From contig CBDDCQ010000005.1 in the NCBI GenBank assembly GCA_965226285.1, positions 248,001 through 312,000 on the forward strand: DNA of 64,000 nucleotides, given 5' to 3'. Of the stretch, positions 45,670 through 54,827 are shown one piece after another. The position numbers and the translations under genes are program-made. Position 1 is the stretch's first letter. Each line of letters opens with the position of its first letter. The notes under the pieces were generated by a model. The model did no database searches and was not told the DNA's origin. It saw nothing but the letters and a program-made list of their open reading frames with translations. The DNA comes from CBDDCQ01 sp965226285 (GTDB lineage: Bacteria > Bacteroidota > Bacteroidia > Flavobacteriales > Ichthyobacteriaceae).

Positions 45670-45711
45670 ATAAATATAACTCGTAACGGGTTGGTTATGA
45701 GTTATATTTAT
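45670..45711 (+). promoter_or_regulatory. Long intercistronic hairpin between atpE and atpF
   Basis: ATAAATATAACTCGTAAC and GTTATGAGTTATATTTAT form an 18-bp stem with one G-T pair and a 6-base loop (GGGTTG). It begins nine bases after the atpE stop. There is no T-run, so it is more likely an mRNA stabiliser or processing site than a terminator. Confidence 0.7.
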
Positions 45712-45759
45712 ATAAATGATCGTATAAATTAATAAAAAAATAATATTTACATAAGAATT

Positions 45760-46254
45760 ATGGATTTAATCAAACCAGATATCGGTCTCATTTTTTGGAC
45801 AAGTTTAGTTTTTATTATTCTACTTATTCTACTTAGAAAATTTGCGTGGAATCCTATATTATCTGCGGTAAAAGAAAGAGAACAATCTATAGATGAAGCC
45901 TTAAAATCTGCTGAAAAAGCTAAAAAAGAAATGGCTCAACTTACTGCTGACAATAAAAAGATACTAAAACAAGCAAGAGTACAGAGAGATAACCTCATCA
46001 AAGATGCCAAAGAAACTAAATATAAAATAATTTCAGAAGCTAAGGAGGAAGCTAAGAATCAAGCTCAAAAAATAATATCTCAATCTAAAGAAGCTATAGA
46101 AAATGAAAAAAAATCTGCTATTGCACAACTCAAAAACGAAGTAGCAGACATCTCTATACAAATTGCAGAAAAGGTTTTACAAAGAGAACTCGAGAATAAA
46201 GACGCTCAAAATAAACTAGTAAAAAATTTACTCAAAGATATAAAACTCAACTAG
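45760..46254 (+). CDS. atpF: F-type ATP synthase subunit b
   Basis: 164 residues. An N-terminal membrane helix (LIFWTSLVFIILLILLRKFA, WNPIL) leads into a long charged coiled coil (KEREQSIDEALKSAEKAKKE, then EEAKNQAQKIISQSKEAI) ending in IAEKVLQRELENKDAQNKLV. It is complete. The expected next genes (atpH, atpA, atpG) do not follow; an IS30 relic begins about four bases after the stop. Confidence 0.94.
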   Translation: MDLIKPDIGLIFWTSLVFIILLILLRKFAWNPILSAVKEREQSIDEALKSAEKAKKEMAQLTADNKKILKQARVQRDNLIKDAKETKYKIISEAKEEAKNQAQKIISQSKEAIENEKKSAIAQLKNEVADISIQIAEKVLQRELENKDAQNKLVKNLLKDIKLN

Positions 46255-46257
46255 ATT

Positions 46258-46393
46258 TTATTGGTATCTTTTGACCGTCTGTGAATTGTTTATAATGTTT
46301 CATATTCATAGGCAACTTTTTTAGAACCTCTAATATAGGGGTAAATTTACCCCTATATTTGTCCTAAATGTTGCACTTACTAATGGGATCTAT
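46258..46393 (-). mobile_element. Truncated left end of an IS30-family element
   Basis: On the minus strand: end ATAGATCCCATTAGTAAGTG plus CAAC, then the palindrome GGGGTAAATTTACCCC, and an ORF start reading MKHYKQFTDGQKIPIK before it is cut at the atpF side. The same block (GAGGTTCTAAAAAAGTTGCC before the start) is present at 15245-15265. The rest of the transposase and the right end are missing. Confidence 0.7.
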
Positions 46394-46617
46394 ATTTTAT
46401 TAACTTTCACAATTAGCAAATTTTCATTTATCCAATATCTTTTGGTTTCAACAACTCTAACAATTGGAATGTAATCACAGGTTGAGAAGTGTTTTTTAAA
46501 CTCCTGATTCATTCTATGATTTAGTGCGTGGTTTTGTAACTTCGCACCAAAAGGCAACTCTCTTTGTCTTTCAAAAAGGTCTGAAAATATTGCTCCTTTA
46601 ACGTTTGTTATAGAATA
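46390..46617 (-). pseudogene. Fragment following the methyltransferase, possibly of its restriction enzyme
   Basis: After the methyltransferase stop, an overlapping minus-strand frame is open from 46617 and reads ITNVKGAIFSDLFERQRELP, then FGAKLQNHALNHRMNQEFKK and IPIVRVVETKRYWINENLL, ending at a TAG that belongs to the IS30 end. It has no start codon of its own. It looks like the C-terminal part of a protein, and a cognate type II restriction enzyme is the natural guess from position. I cannot name a family. Confidence 0.45.
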
Positions 46618-47441
46618 TTTTTAATTCGATAGTTTTTTGGTTCAGGTGTTAAGTCTTCATTATTTAATTTGAGTTGCCCCAAAACACGCCTTACACCAAT
46701 TTTAGAATATTCTTCATTTATTTCAATTCCAATACTCTTGCGATTAAGTTTTTTCGCAACAAAAGAAGTTGTAAAGGTTCCTGAAAAAGGGTCTAAAACA
46801 ACATCACCTTCGTTCGTACTTGCTTTAATGATTCTTTCTAAAAGAGCTATGGGTTTTTGAGTAGGATGATTCTCATATTCAGACATTCTGTATCTTACTC
46901 TTGGAAAATTCCAAACATTCCCAGGTACTTTTTTGGTACTGTATGGTTGTGGTGGATTTTTTCGGTAATCAATTAATTTTCTCTTTGAACCAGTTTTAGC
47001 TTCAACTAATATATCAACCGAATTAAAAGTATAGTTTTTTCTATCCTTCACACAAAATAAAATAGGTTCATACATAGAGCCGTAATAACTTTTTGCTTGA
47101 ACTCCTGAACTATCATAAGACCATACAATTCTCGATAAGATTTCAATTTTATCTCTTAAATAAATATCAAAATATGGAATAAATTGAGTAGAAGTCATTA
47201 TATAAAGACTACCACTTTTTTTAAGTTTTTCTAATAGTAATTCAATCCATTGATAACACCATTTGAGATAATCTTCATCATTTCTCCACCTGTCCTTTAA
47301 TCCATTAAAATTTTTACCAATGTTATAGGGTGGGTCAACAAAAATTAAGTCAATGCTATTATCTTCAATTTTGCTTTGAAGTACTTCAATGGCATCTCCT
47401 CGATATATTTTATGATATTTTTTTTTAAACTCTCTCATCAA
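46608..47441 (-). CDS. Adenine-specific DNA methyltransferase, YhdJ-like (beta class)
   Basis: 277 residues. Order of motifs is that of a beta-class N6-adenine methyltransferase: catalytic IDLIFVDPPYNIGKNFNG near residue 35, a target region in the middle (IVWSYDSSGVQAKSYYGSMY, NPPQPYSTKKVPGNVWNFPR), then YENHPTQKP and the AdoMet motif VVLDPFSGTFTTSFVA. It is strikingly like E. coli YhdJ, which methylates ATGCAT; that specificity is a reasonable guess here. No intact restriction enzyme is adjacent, so it appears to be an orphan. It lies on the far side of an IS30 relic from atpF, which suggests acquisition or rearrangement. Confidence 0.88.
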   Translation of the reverse strand: MMREFKKKYHKIYRGDAIEVLQSKIEDNSIDLIFVDPPYNIGKNFNGLKDRWRNDEDYLKWCYQWIELLLEKLKKSGSLYIMTSTQFIPYFDIYLRDKIEILSRIVWSYDSSGVQAKSYYGSMYEPILFCVKDRKNYTFNSVDILVEAKTGSKRKLIDYRKNPPQPYSTKKVPGNVWNFPRVRYRMSEYENHPTQKPIALLERIIKASTNEGDVVLDPFSGTFTTSFVAKKLNRKSIGIEINEEYSKIGVRRVLGQLKLNNEDLTPEPKNYRIKNIL

Positions 47442-47548
47442 AAGACTTCAAGACACCTTTTATTTTTGGTGTCAACAATTTAATTTCAAGTAGTTTACTT
47501 AATGATTTGAAACGTTTTATTATATCGAACTCTGGTTAATTGTTAAAT

Positions 47549-49414
47549 TTAATTTCCTTTAATTCCTATATTTATATCGTCTTTTAGAAAATTATTGTTT
47601 AATCGTTCTACATCTGCCATTTCTTGTTTTGGGTCTATCTGTACATTCTTAATTTTATCAAAAGCTATAGGTATTTCAAATTGATACAGCGGATGAGTCC
47701 AATACCAATCTTTTAATAACACTCTCTGTTGGTTTGTTTCATTAGGTTTTTCTCCTCTCATCATACCCAATGGCACATAATACCACTGCTTTTTACCATC
47801 TTTATAAGTAACTAACACATCTATAGGCATGGGCATTTTTCCTATTCTTTTCATAGTAACCAATACACTATTTTTATCATTTGGAACTACACTTTCTACC
47901 GCATAGTCTATAGAATGAGTAGTGTTCTTCCAATAGTCTAAATACCATCCTAAATGTATGCCTGATATTTTTTCAGCTATACGTTTAAAATCATTATCAT
48001 TGGGATGTTTAAATTTCCAAGTGCTATAATATCTCTTCATTGTTTTATCCAAATTTTTCTCTCCTATGATATAACCTAATTGTGCTAAAAAAACACTTCC
48101 TTTAGTATAACTAGCCCTTCCATAAGCATAATTAGTATTAAAGTGGTCAGCATGTGTAGACATTGGTTCCTCTCTCCCACTCTTAGCTAAACTCACATAT
48201 GCTCTATATCCCTTAAAAGGATTGTCTGCTCTCTTATTTACCAATTTATGATATAAAAGCGTTTCAACATACGAAGTAAACCCTTCATCCATCCATGCAA
48301 ATTTACTTTCATTAGTAGCCAATACATGCTGAAACCAAGAGTGAGCTATCTCATGCATAATTACACCTATAAGGCTTTCAAAACTCCTATCACCCGTTAC
48401 AAGCGTACACATAGCATATTCCATTCCACCATCTCCTCCCTGTACTATAGTATATTGCTTATATGGATATGGACCAAACTTTTTCTCCATTTCTCGGAAA
48501 AAATCTACTGTATAAGATTGAACTTTCTTCCAATTAGCTGTAATATCCACAAACTGTTTATGCTGATCTAATGATTTAGATTGATAAATAAAATGCAACA
48601 TGGGTCCCCCGGGAACTTGTACTTTATCATGTACATAATCTGGATCTGCTGCCCATGCAAAATCATGTACATTTGGAGCTACAAAATGCCAAGTAATTTT
48701 TCCATTTTTAGGTTTCTGCGTATTTCCATATCCGTGCCCTACTTCATTAGGATTCTGTACATAACCTGTACTGCCTATCACATAATCTTTATCAATAGTT
48801 ATTTTTATATCAAAATCTCCCCATACTCCGTGAAATTCCCTTCCTACATAAGGATTAGCGTGCCAACCTTCAAAATCATATTCAGCCATTTTAGGATACC
48901 ATTGAGTCATAGATAGTTCTACTCCCTCTGCACTTTGCCTTCCACTTCTGCGTATTTGCTTAGGAACTTGCCCTTTGAATTTCATTGTAAATACCTCTTT
49001 AGATTTTGGTAAAATGGGCTCATTTAACTTCACCTCTAATATAGTATCCTCTATTTTATATTTTAGTTTTTTACCATTTTGCTTTAACGATAATATCTTT
49101 TGATAACCTATTTCATTATACTTAAGTTTAGATATTCTATCTCTAACTCTTCTGTCAGGGTCTATTATAGTACGTGAACGAACATCCATCATACTACCCG
49201 GCTGAAAAGCATTAAAATACAAATGATAATACACATACTTTAATGTATCAGGTGAGTTATTATAATAAGTAATTTTTTGTGTTCCATCAAAGGTAAATGT
49301 CTTTACATCCATATCTATATCCATTTGATATAAAATCCTCTGTTGCCATCTATTTTGCTGTCCATACGAGATAAAACTCATCAAAAATGCCACAAGTAAT
49401 ATATTCTTATTCAT
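47549..49414 (-). CDS. M1-family metallopeptidase (secreted)
   Basis: 621 residues with a signal peptide (MNKNILLVAFLMSFISYGQ). The zinc site is HEIAHSWFQH at about residue 355 with the downstream Glu in FAWMDEGFTSYVETLLYH, typical of M1. The exopeptidase-type motif is GGMEYAMCT. An N-terminal beta domain (FTFDGTQKITYYNNSPDTLK, YVYYHLYFNAF) precedes it. It should act in the periplasm or outside the cell on peptides. It is paralogous to the enzyme at 61596-63905. Confidence 0.92.
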   Translation of the reverse strand: MNKNILLVAFLMSFISYGQQNRWQQRILYQMDIDMDVKTFTFDGTQKITYYNNSPDTLKYVYYHLYFNAFQPGSMMDVRSRTIIDPDRRVRDRISKLKYNEIGYQKILSLKQNGKKLKYKIEDTILEVKLNEPILPKSKEVFTMKFKGQVPKQIRRSGRQSAEGVELSMTQWYPKMAEYDFEGWHANPYVGREFHGVWGDFDIKITIDKDYVIGSTGYVQNPNEVGHGYGNTQKPKNGKITWHFVAPNVHDFAWAADPDYVHDKVQVPGGPMLHFIYQSKSLDQHKQFVDITANWKKVQSYTVDFFREMEKKFGPYPYKQYTIVQGGDGGMEYAMCTLVTGDRSFESLIGVIMHEIAHSWFQHVLATNESKFAWMDEGFTSYVETLLYHKLVNKRADNPFKGYRAYVSLAKSGREEPMSTHADHFNTNYAYGRASYTKGSVFLAQLGYIIGEKNLDKTMKRYYSTWKFKHPNDNDFKRIAEKISGIHLGWYLDYWKNTTHSIDYAVESVVPNDKNSVLVTMKRIGKMPMPIDVLVTYKDGKKQWYYVPLGMMRGEKPNETNQQRVLLKDWYWTHPLYQFEIPIAFDKIKNVQIDPKQEMADVERLNNNFLKDDINIGIKGN

Positions 49415-49510
49415 ATCTTATTTTAATAAAGTTAATTTTAATGCTACAAATATATTAATAATTTTACTTGAATCCCTTTAGAAAATTAAAAGAGTATTAC
49501 AGCGAAAAAA

Positions 49511-49536
49511 AAGTGTTATAGAGGTTTTAATAGTTT
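49511..49536 (+). promoter_or_regulatory. Conserved upstream motif (copy 2)
   Basis: AAGTGTTATAGAGGTTTTAA followed by TAGTTT, matching 22575-22600. It lies 54-79 bp upstream of two promoter-like cores. Confidence 0.35.
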
Positions 49537-49570
49537 ATTAGATCAGACATTTTTTAATTTAAAATGTATG

Positions 49571-49598
49571 TATCTTTACAAAAAATTATGTATCTTTG
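49571..49598 (+). promoter_or_regulatory. Duplicated promoter core of the DUF1573 gene
   Basis: TATCTTTA at 49571 and TATCTTTG at 49591 sit in a 20-bp direct repeat (tatcttt-Aca/Gca-aaaaattatg). The second matches TAnnTTTG fully and is 37 bp before the ATG at 49635. Confidence 0.55.
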
Positions 49599-49634
49599 CA
49601 AAAAATTATGTTACGGTCTTAATATATAAAAACC

Positions 49635-50042
49635 ATGAAAAAGATATTTTTACTCGCTTCTTTATTTAGCACCTTTTATATAAATGCTCAAAGTATAAAA
49701 AAATACCCTATACTATCCTTTAAAACTAAAGTAATAGATTATGGTACTATTGTTCAAAATAGCAACGGAACTCGTTATTTTGAAATTACTAATACTGGCT
49801 CAGCTCCACTAATTATTACCAGTACACAAAGTTCATGTGGTTGTAGCGTACCTACCCCTCCTAAAGAGCCTATTATGCCTAACCAAAAAGCTAAAATCAA
49901 AGTAACTTATGATACTAATAGATTAGGAACTTTTAGCAAAAGTGTAACTATATTTTCTAATGCTAAACGACAGAAGACCATTGTATTTATACAAGGAAAG
50001 GTGTTAAGCAAAAAAGAATTCAATAAAGTTAAACAAATATAA
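49635..50042 (+). CDS. DUF1573 exported protein
   Basis: 135 residues with a signal peptide (MKKIFLLASLFSTFYINAQS). It is a single ASH/MSP-like Ig-fold domain typical of DUF1573: KVIDYGTIVQNSNGTRYFEI, NTGSAPLIITSTQSSCGCSV, PPKEPIMPNQKAKIKVTYDT, GTFSKSVTIFSNAK. The conserved SSCGC is present. Periplasmic; function unknown. It stands alone between convergent and divergent genes. Confidence 0.9.
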   Translation: MKKIFLLASLFSTFYINAQSIKKYPILSFKTKVIDYGTIVQNSNGTRYFEITNTGSAPLIITSTQSSCGCSVPTPPKEPIMPNQKAKIKVTYDTNRLGTFSKSVTIFSNAKRQKTIVFIQGKVLSKKEFNKVKQI

Positions 50043-50062
50043 CTTAGTTATTTTTATATTAT

Positions 50063-50689
50063 TTAATATAAACTATAAGCAACACTTAGAATAAATTGAG
50101 CTGTTCTATCATCTATCTTTATAGGTTTATCTGTAAGGTTTTGTATAATTTTCAACTCTAAATCAGAAATCTTTTTATCAAAATAAATATCAAAGTTAAA
50201 ATTGCTTATAGCGACACCTATACCTGCCCTTATTCCTAATTTCCAGCTCTGAAAATCTACTTTTTTAAAATCATTCCACTTTACCTCATTACTAAAGTCA
50301 TAAGAAAAAACAGGACCTAAAGTAAACCTTATGATACCTAACAATTCACTACCTACAAGTATAGGTATATTCAGTCTATTTGTGGTTATAATATTTTTTT
50401 CATTGTTAAATTTGTACTCTGATGAATATCTCATATAAACTAATTGTGGCTCTATAAATATACCTACTGCTGGAATACTAAATTTAGTATATATGCCTAA
50501 ATTCCAACCAATGCTATTCTCTTTACCACTATATATTTTTTTTATATCATCTCCCATATTAACTATGGAAGAAGTAATATTATAATTTAATCCTCCTTGA
50601 ACACCAAAATTGAAAACATCTAACGATTGAGATCTAGAGGTAAATACTCCAAAAGAAATAAACAATATCAAAAAACTCTTTTTTAACAT
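50063..50689 (-). CDS. Outer-membrane beta-barrel protein (PorT/OmpA-like)
   Basis: 208 residues with a signal peptide (SFLILFISFGVFTSRSQ). Alternating amphipathic strands (FNFGVQGGLNYNITSS, AVGIFIEPQLVYMRYS, FTLGPVFSYDFS, WKLGIRAGIGVAISNFNFDI, QFILSVAYSLY) fit an eight-stranded barrel of the PorT-like family. It ends in an aromatic residue, as barrels usually do. 19 bp after the SPOR gene and probably cotranscribed. Confidence 0.78.
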   Translation of the reverse strand: MLKKSFLILFISFGVFTSRSQSLDVFNFGVQGGLNYNITSSIVNMGDDIKKIYSGKENSIGWNLGIYTKFSIPAVGIFIEPQLVYMRYSSEYKFNNEKNIITTNRLNIPILVGSELLGIIRFTLGPVFSYDFSNEVKWNDFKKVDFQSWKLGIRAGIGVAISNFNFDIYFDKKISDLELKIIQNLTDKPIKIDDRTAQFILSVAYSLY

Positions 50690-50708
50690 AACATAAAAAA
50701 TTTAAATT

Positions 50709-51125
50709 TTACTTATAAAATAAATCGATATTTAAATCCATCTTAATAATAAATGCATTTCTAAAAAAATATCTAATATCTTTCAACGCTCTACTGGCTT
50801 GCAACCTAGTTCTATAAGCTCCTACTACTGTTTTAAACTCTGGAGATTGAAATACAACCTCTGCATCTAATTCAGGAAATATACTTATAAATTTTATTTT
50901 TCTACTATTTGCCATATCCCTATCACCATTATATATTTGTATTCTATAACCCTTTACTTTTCCCTCTAAAGAATTCCTTTCTCTATATATTGACAATATT
51001 TCTTTTAACTTTTGACTCTGTATTATCTTAATATAAGATTTTTTAGATAGTTTCGCAGTAGTATCGACCTGAGCCAAACAAAATGCAATATTACAAAAAA
51101 ATATAACTATATATGTAAATTTCAT
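50709..51125 (-). CDS. Exported SPOR-like domain protein
   Basis: 138 residues with a signal peptide (YIVIFFCNIAFCLAQ). The C-terminal half reads as a SPOR fold: KGYRIQIYNGDRDMANSRKI, FQSPEFKTVVGAYRTRLQAS and a closing FFRNAFIIKMDLNI. SPOR domains bind peptidoglycan. It follows folD by 16 bp. The match is weaker than for the HU/SPOR protein. Confidence 0.7.
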   Translation of the reverse strand: MKFTYIVIFFCNIAFCLAQVDTTAKLSKKSYIKIIQSQKLKEILSIYRERNSLEGKVKGYRIQIYNGDRDMANSRKIKFISIFPELDAEVVFQSPEFKTVVGAYRTRLQASRALKDIRYFFRNAFIIKMDLNIDLFYK

Positions 51126-51141
51126 ATTGTAATGATAAAAT

Positions 51142-52011
51142 TTAGATTTGATATGCTTTTAATGTATTTTTCATAAGCATTGCAATAGTCATAGGTCCTA
51201 CGCCTCCAGGAACAGGGGTCATATAAGATGCCTTTGTTTTTAACTGTTCAAAATTGGCATCTCCCAACAATTTAAAACCACTTTTCTTATTCTTATCCTC
51301 TACCCTAGTGATGCCCACATCTATAATTACAACACCCTCTTTCACCATATCCTGTGTTAAAAATTGGGGTATCCCTAACGCCAAAATAATAATATCTGCT
51401 GAAAGCGTAACTTTAGACAAATTTTTAGTTCTACTGTGAGCGAGCGTTACTGTACTATTTCCTATCTTATGTTTACGTGCCATAAGCACACTTATAGGTA
51501 TTCCCACAATATGACTCCTGCCTACTACTATTGTGTTTTTACCCTGAGTTTCTATATCATATTGTTCTAGTAACTCCAAAATTCCATAAGGAGTAGCTGG
51601 TAGAAAACCATCTAAACCTAATATCATTTTACCTAAATTTTCTGGATGAAAACCATCTACATCCTTTTTAGGGTTTATAGCAAGTGTAATAACCTTTTCA
51701 TTTATATGTTTAGGTAATGGCAACTGTACTATAAAACCATCTACTCTTTTATCATTATTCAATTTTTGAATTACTGATAATAACTCTTCTTGAGTAGTAT
51801 TTTTAGGCAAGCTCATCAATGTAGAATCAAATCCTACCTGCTTACACGCCTTTACTTTAGCACTTACATAAGTAAGACTCGCACCATCATTACCTACAAT
51901 TACAGCCACTAAGTGAGGAACTCTTTTATTTTTATTTTTAAGTAACGTTACTTGTTTTGTAATTTCCTTTTTTACCTTTTGAGAGGCTTTTTTACCATCT
52001 AGTAATATCAT
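51142..52011 (-). CDS. folD: FolD methylenetetrahydrofolate dehydrogenase / cyclohydrolase
   Basis: 289 residues, standard length. Motifs: VGNDGASLTYVSAKVKACKQ (active-site Lys), GFIVQLPLPKHIN, PKKDVDGFHPENLGKM, ATPYGILELLEQYD, the NADP site VVGRSHIVGIPISVLMARK and MTPVPGGVGPMTIAML. It interconverts methylene-, methenyl- and formyl-tetrahydrofolate. Six bases separate it from ffh upstream. Confidence 0.97.
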   Translation of the reverse strand: MILLDGKKASQKVKKEITKQVTLLKNKNKRVPHLVAVIVGNDGASLTYVSAKVKACKQVGFDSTLMSLPKNTTQEELLSVIQKLNNDKRVDGFIVQLPLPKHINEKVITLAINPKKDVDGFHPENLGKMILGLDGFLPATPYGILELLEQYDIETQGKNTIVVGRSHIVGIPISVLMARKHKIGNSTVTLAHSRTKNLSKVTLSADIIILALGIPQFLTQDMVKEGVVIIDVGITRVEDKNKKSGFKLLGDANFEQLKTKASYMTPVPGGVGPMTIAMLMKNTLKAYQI

Positions 52012-52017
52012 ATAAAA

Positions 52018-53352
52018 TTACTTAAATCCTAACATCTGAGCAACTTTATTCAATCCCATCTGACCGCTACCTTGTATCATTTTCATCATCTTTCTCATGC
52101 CATCAAATTGTTTAATTAATTGATTAACTTCTGCAATATTTACGCCAGCACCTTTGGCTATTCGTTGCTTTCTATTGGCATCTAATATTTTAGGGTTTTG
52201 TCTTTCTTTAGGTGTCATTGAATAGATAATAGCTTCTATAGATTTAAAGGTATCATCATCTATTTCTTGTAAGCCCATCATTTTTTTTGTTCCGGGTATC
52301 ATTCCTACCAAATCCTTTAAATTACCCATTCGTTTGATTTGATGTATTTGCTTGAGAAATTCATCAAATCCAAAATTATTCTTTGCTATTTTCTTAGCTA
52401 CCCTCCTAGTTTCTTCTTCATTATAGTGTTCTTGTGCTTTCTCTACTAAAGATACTATATCTCCCATCCCTAATATTCTATCAGCCATCCTCTCGGGATG
52501 GAATACAGAAAGAGCATCTATTTTTTCACCTGTACCTACAAACTTTATAGGTTTATTTACTACATACCTTATAGATAATGCAGCTCCTCCTTTAGTATCA
52601 CCATCTAATTTAGTGAGTACAACTCCATCAAAATTAAGTATATCATTAAAAGCTTTTGCCGTATTTACAGCATCCTGACCTGTCATAGCATCTACTACAA
52701 ATAACGTTTCTGTAGGATCAATCTTTTTATGTATTTGCGATATCTCTTCCATCATCTGCTGATCTACTGCCAACCTACCTGCGGTATCTACAATTACTGC
52801 TCCAAACTTGTTTTCTTTAGCATATTTTATGGCATTCTCTACAATTTGTATAGGTCTTTTATTATCATCTTCAGTATAAACTTCTACATCTATCTGCTCT
52901 GCTAATATTTTAAGTTGTTCTATAGCAGCAGGACGATACACATCAGCTCCTACTAATAGTGTTTTTTTACTCTTCTTAGTTTTTAGATAATTCGCTAATT
53001 TACTCGAAAAAGTAGTTTTACCTGAACCTTGTAACCCCGATATTAGAATAATAGAAGGTATTTCGGACAAATTTATATCACTAGCACCGCCTCCCATAAG
53101 TGATGTAAGCTCATCTTTCATAATTTTTACCATGAGCTGGTTGGGTTCTAAAGAAGTAATTACCTTTTGTCCTAGTGCCTTCTTTTTTACTTTAGTAGTA
53201 AATTCTTTAGCAATTTTATAATTTACATCTGCAGATAAAAGTACCCTTCTCACCTCCTTAAGTGTTTCTGATATATTTATCTCTGTAATCCTACCTCTTC
53301 CTTTGAGCGTATGTAATGCCTGCTCTAACTTGCTACTTAAATTATCGAACAT
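52018..53352 (-). CDS. ffh: Signal recognition particle protein Ffh
   Basis: 444 residues. N domain, then G domain with GLQGSGKTTFSSKLANYL, LVGADVYRPAAIEQL, VIVDTAGRLAVDQ and LTKLDGDTKGGAALS; Met-rich M domain with MGNLKDLVGMIPGTKKMMG and MRKMMKMIQGSGQMGL that binds 4.5S RNA. It targets membrane proteins to the translocon together with FtsY. The RNA gene is not seen nearby. Confidence 0.98.
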   Translation of the reverse strand: MFDNLSSKLEQALHTLKGRGRITEINISETLKEVRRVLLSADVNYKIAKEFTTKVKKKALGQKVITSLEPNQLMVKIMKDELTSLMGGGASDINLSEIPSIILISGLQGSGKTTFSSKLANYLKTKKSKKTLLVGADVYRPAAIEQLKILAEQIDVEVYTEDDNKRPIQIVENAIKYAKENKFGAVIVDTAGRLAVDQQMMEEISQIHKKIDPTETLFVVDAMTGQDAVNTAKAFNDILNFDGVVLTKLDGDTKGGAALSIRYVVNKPIKFVGTGEKIDALSVFHPERMADRILGMGDIVSLVEKAQEHYNEEETRRVAKKIAKNNFGFDEFLKQIHQIKRMGNLKDLVGMIPGTKKMMGLQEIDDDTFKSIEAIIYSMTPKERQNPKILDANRKQRIAKGAGVNIAEVNQLIKQFDGMRKMMKMIQGSGQMGLNKVAQMLGFK

Positions 53353-53511
53353 ATTTTATTCTTAAATATTCTCTTTTTACAATTTATACGACCTATTCTT
53401 AACACAACCTGCGAATTTAACTTATTTTATATAAAATAAACCACTTTTTTATATAAAAGTATATTATATTGATAACAAAATTAAAATTAGAGAGAAAAAA
53501 TATATACAAAA

Positions 53512-54819
53512 TTACTTTTTTCTAATATGTATTTGTACAGGTACACCTTCAAAATTAAAATTTTCTCTTACTTTATTTTCCAAAAACCTTTTATAAGGTT
53601 CTTTTACATACTGAGGTAAGTTGGCAAAAAATGCAAACTGAGGCGTTTGAGTAGGCAATTGTGTGCAAAATTTAATTTTAATATATTTACCCTTATTAGC
53701 AGGGGGAGGTGTACGTTTTATAAGTGGTAAAATTATTTCATTTAATTTATGAGTAGGTACTCTGTTATGTCGATTCTTATATACATTTATAGCCGTTTGT
53801 ATAGCTTTAAATATCCTTTGTTTGGTAATTACCGATGTAAATATAATAGGCACTTGAAAAAATGGAGCTATTTTTTTTCTTATTTTTTCTTCAAACTGTT
53901 TTATAGTATGTGTATCCCTTTCTACTAAATCCCATTTGTTTACGAGTATGACTACTCCTTTTTTATTCTTTTCTACAAGATGGAAAATATTTAAATCCTG
54001 TACTTCAAAATCCCTAGTAGCATCTATCATTAAGATACACACATCACTATATTCTATAGATCTAATAGAACGCATTACAGAATAAAACTCTAAATTTTCA
54101 CTTACTTTAGATTTCTTACGAAGCCCGGCAGTATCTACCAATATAAATTCGTGCCCAAATTTATTGTACTTAGTATCTAAAGAATCTCTAGTAGTTCCTG
54201 ATATTTCTGTTACAATACTTCTATCCCTACCTATTAGAACATTTATAAAAGATGATTTTCCTACATTAGGTCTTCCTACAATAGCAAATCTAGGTAACCC
54301 TTCACTTTCATCTACTGTATTGTCTTGAGCAAAAGTCTTTACAAGAGCATCTAATAATTCACCCGTACCACTTCCATTTATAGATGAGACTGTAAAATAT
54401 TCTCCAAATCCCAAGGCATAAAATTCACTTGCATCAGTAACTCTTTTTGCATTATCTACTTTATTTACCATTAACAAAACAGGTTTATCTGTTTTTCTCA
54501 ATATATGGGCAACATCTTCATCCATACCTGTAATACCCGAAATTACATCTACTACAAATATAATTGTATTAGCCTCTTCTATAGCTAATTTTATTTGTTT
54601 GCGAATCTCTTCTTTAAATATGTCATCACTACTTATAATATATCCTCCTGTATCTATTACCGAAAAAATTTTGCCATTCCACTCACATTTACCATAATTA
54701 CGGTCTCTTGTTACACCACTTATGGAATCTACTATAGCTTCTCTACGTTGGGTAAGTCTATTAAACAAAGTAGATTTTCCTACATTGGGTCGTCCTACTA
54801 TAGCTACTATATTACGCAT
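53512..54819 (-). CDS. der: GTPase Der (EngA)
   Basis: 435 residues with two tandem GTPase domains: [24 protein letters not shown] and NKVDN in the first, [28 protein letters not shown] and NKWD in the second, and a C-terminal KH-like domain ([20 protein letters not shown]). It is needed for 50S ribosome assembly. 8 bp after era, so cotranscribed. Confidence 0.98.
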   Translation of the reverse strand: MRNIVAIVGRPNVGKSTLFNRLTQRREAIVDSISGVTRDRNYGKCEWNGKIFSVIDTGGYIISSDDIFKEEIRKQIKLAIEEANTIIFVVDVISGITGMDEDVAHILRKTDKPVLLMVNKVDNAKRVTDASEFYALGFGEYFTVSSINGSGTGELLDALVKTFAQDNTVDESEGLPRFAIVGRPNVGKSSFINVLIGRDRSIVTEISGTTRDSLDTKYNKFGHEFILVDTAGLRKKSKVSENLEFYSVMRSIRSIEYSDVCILMIDATRDFEVQDLNIFHLVEKNKKGVVILVNKWDLVERDTHTIKQFEEKIRKKIAPFFQVPIIFTSVITKQRIFKAIQTAINVYKNRHNRVPTHKLNEIILPLIKRTPPPANKGKYIKIKFCTQLPTQTPQFAFFANLPQYVKEPYKRFLENKVRENFNFEGVPVQIHIRKK

Positions 54820-54827
54820 CGTTTAGT

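Noticed and set aside
51142..53511. tRNA or 4.5S RNA gene near ffh
   Set aside because: I looked for cloverleaf or SRP-RNA-like stems in the gaps (52012-52017, 53353-53511) and saw none. No tRNA was recognised anywhere in the window.
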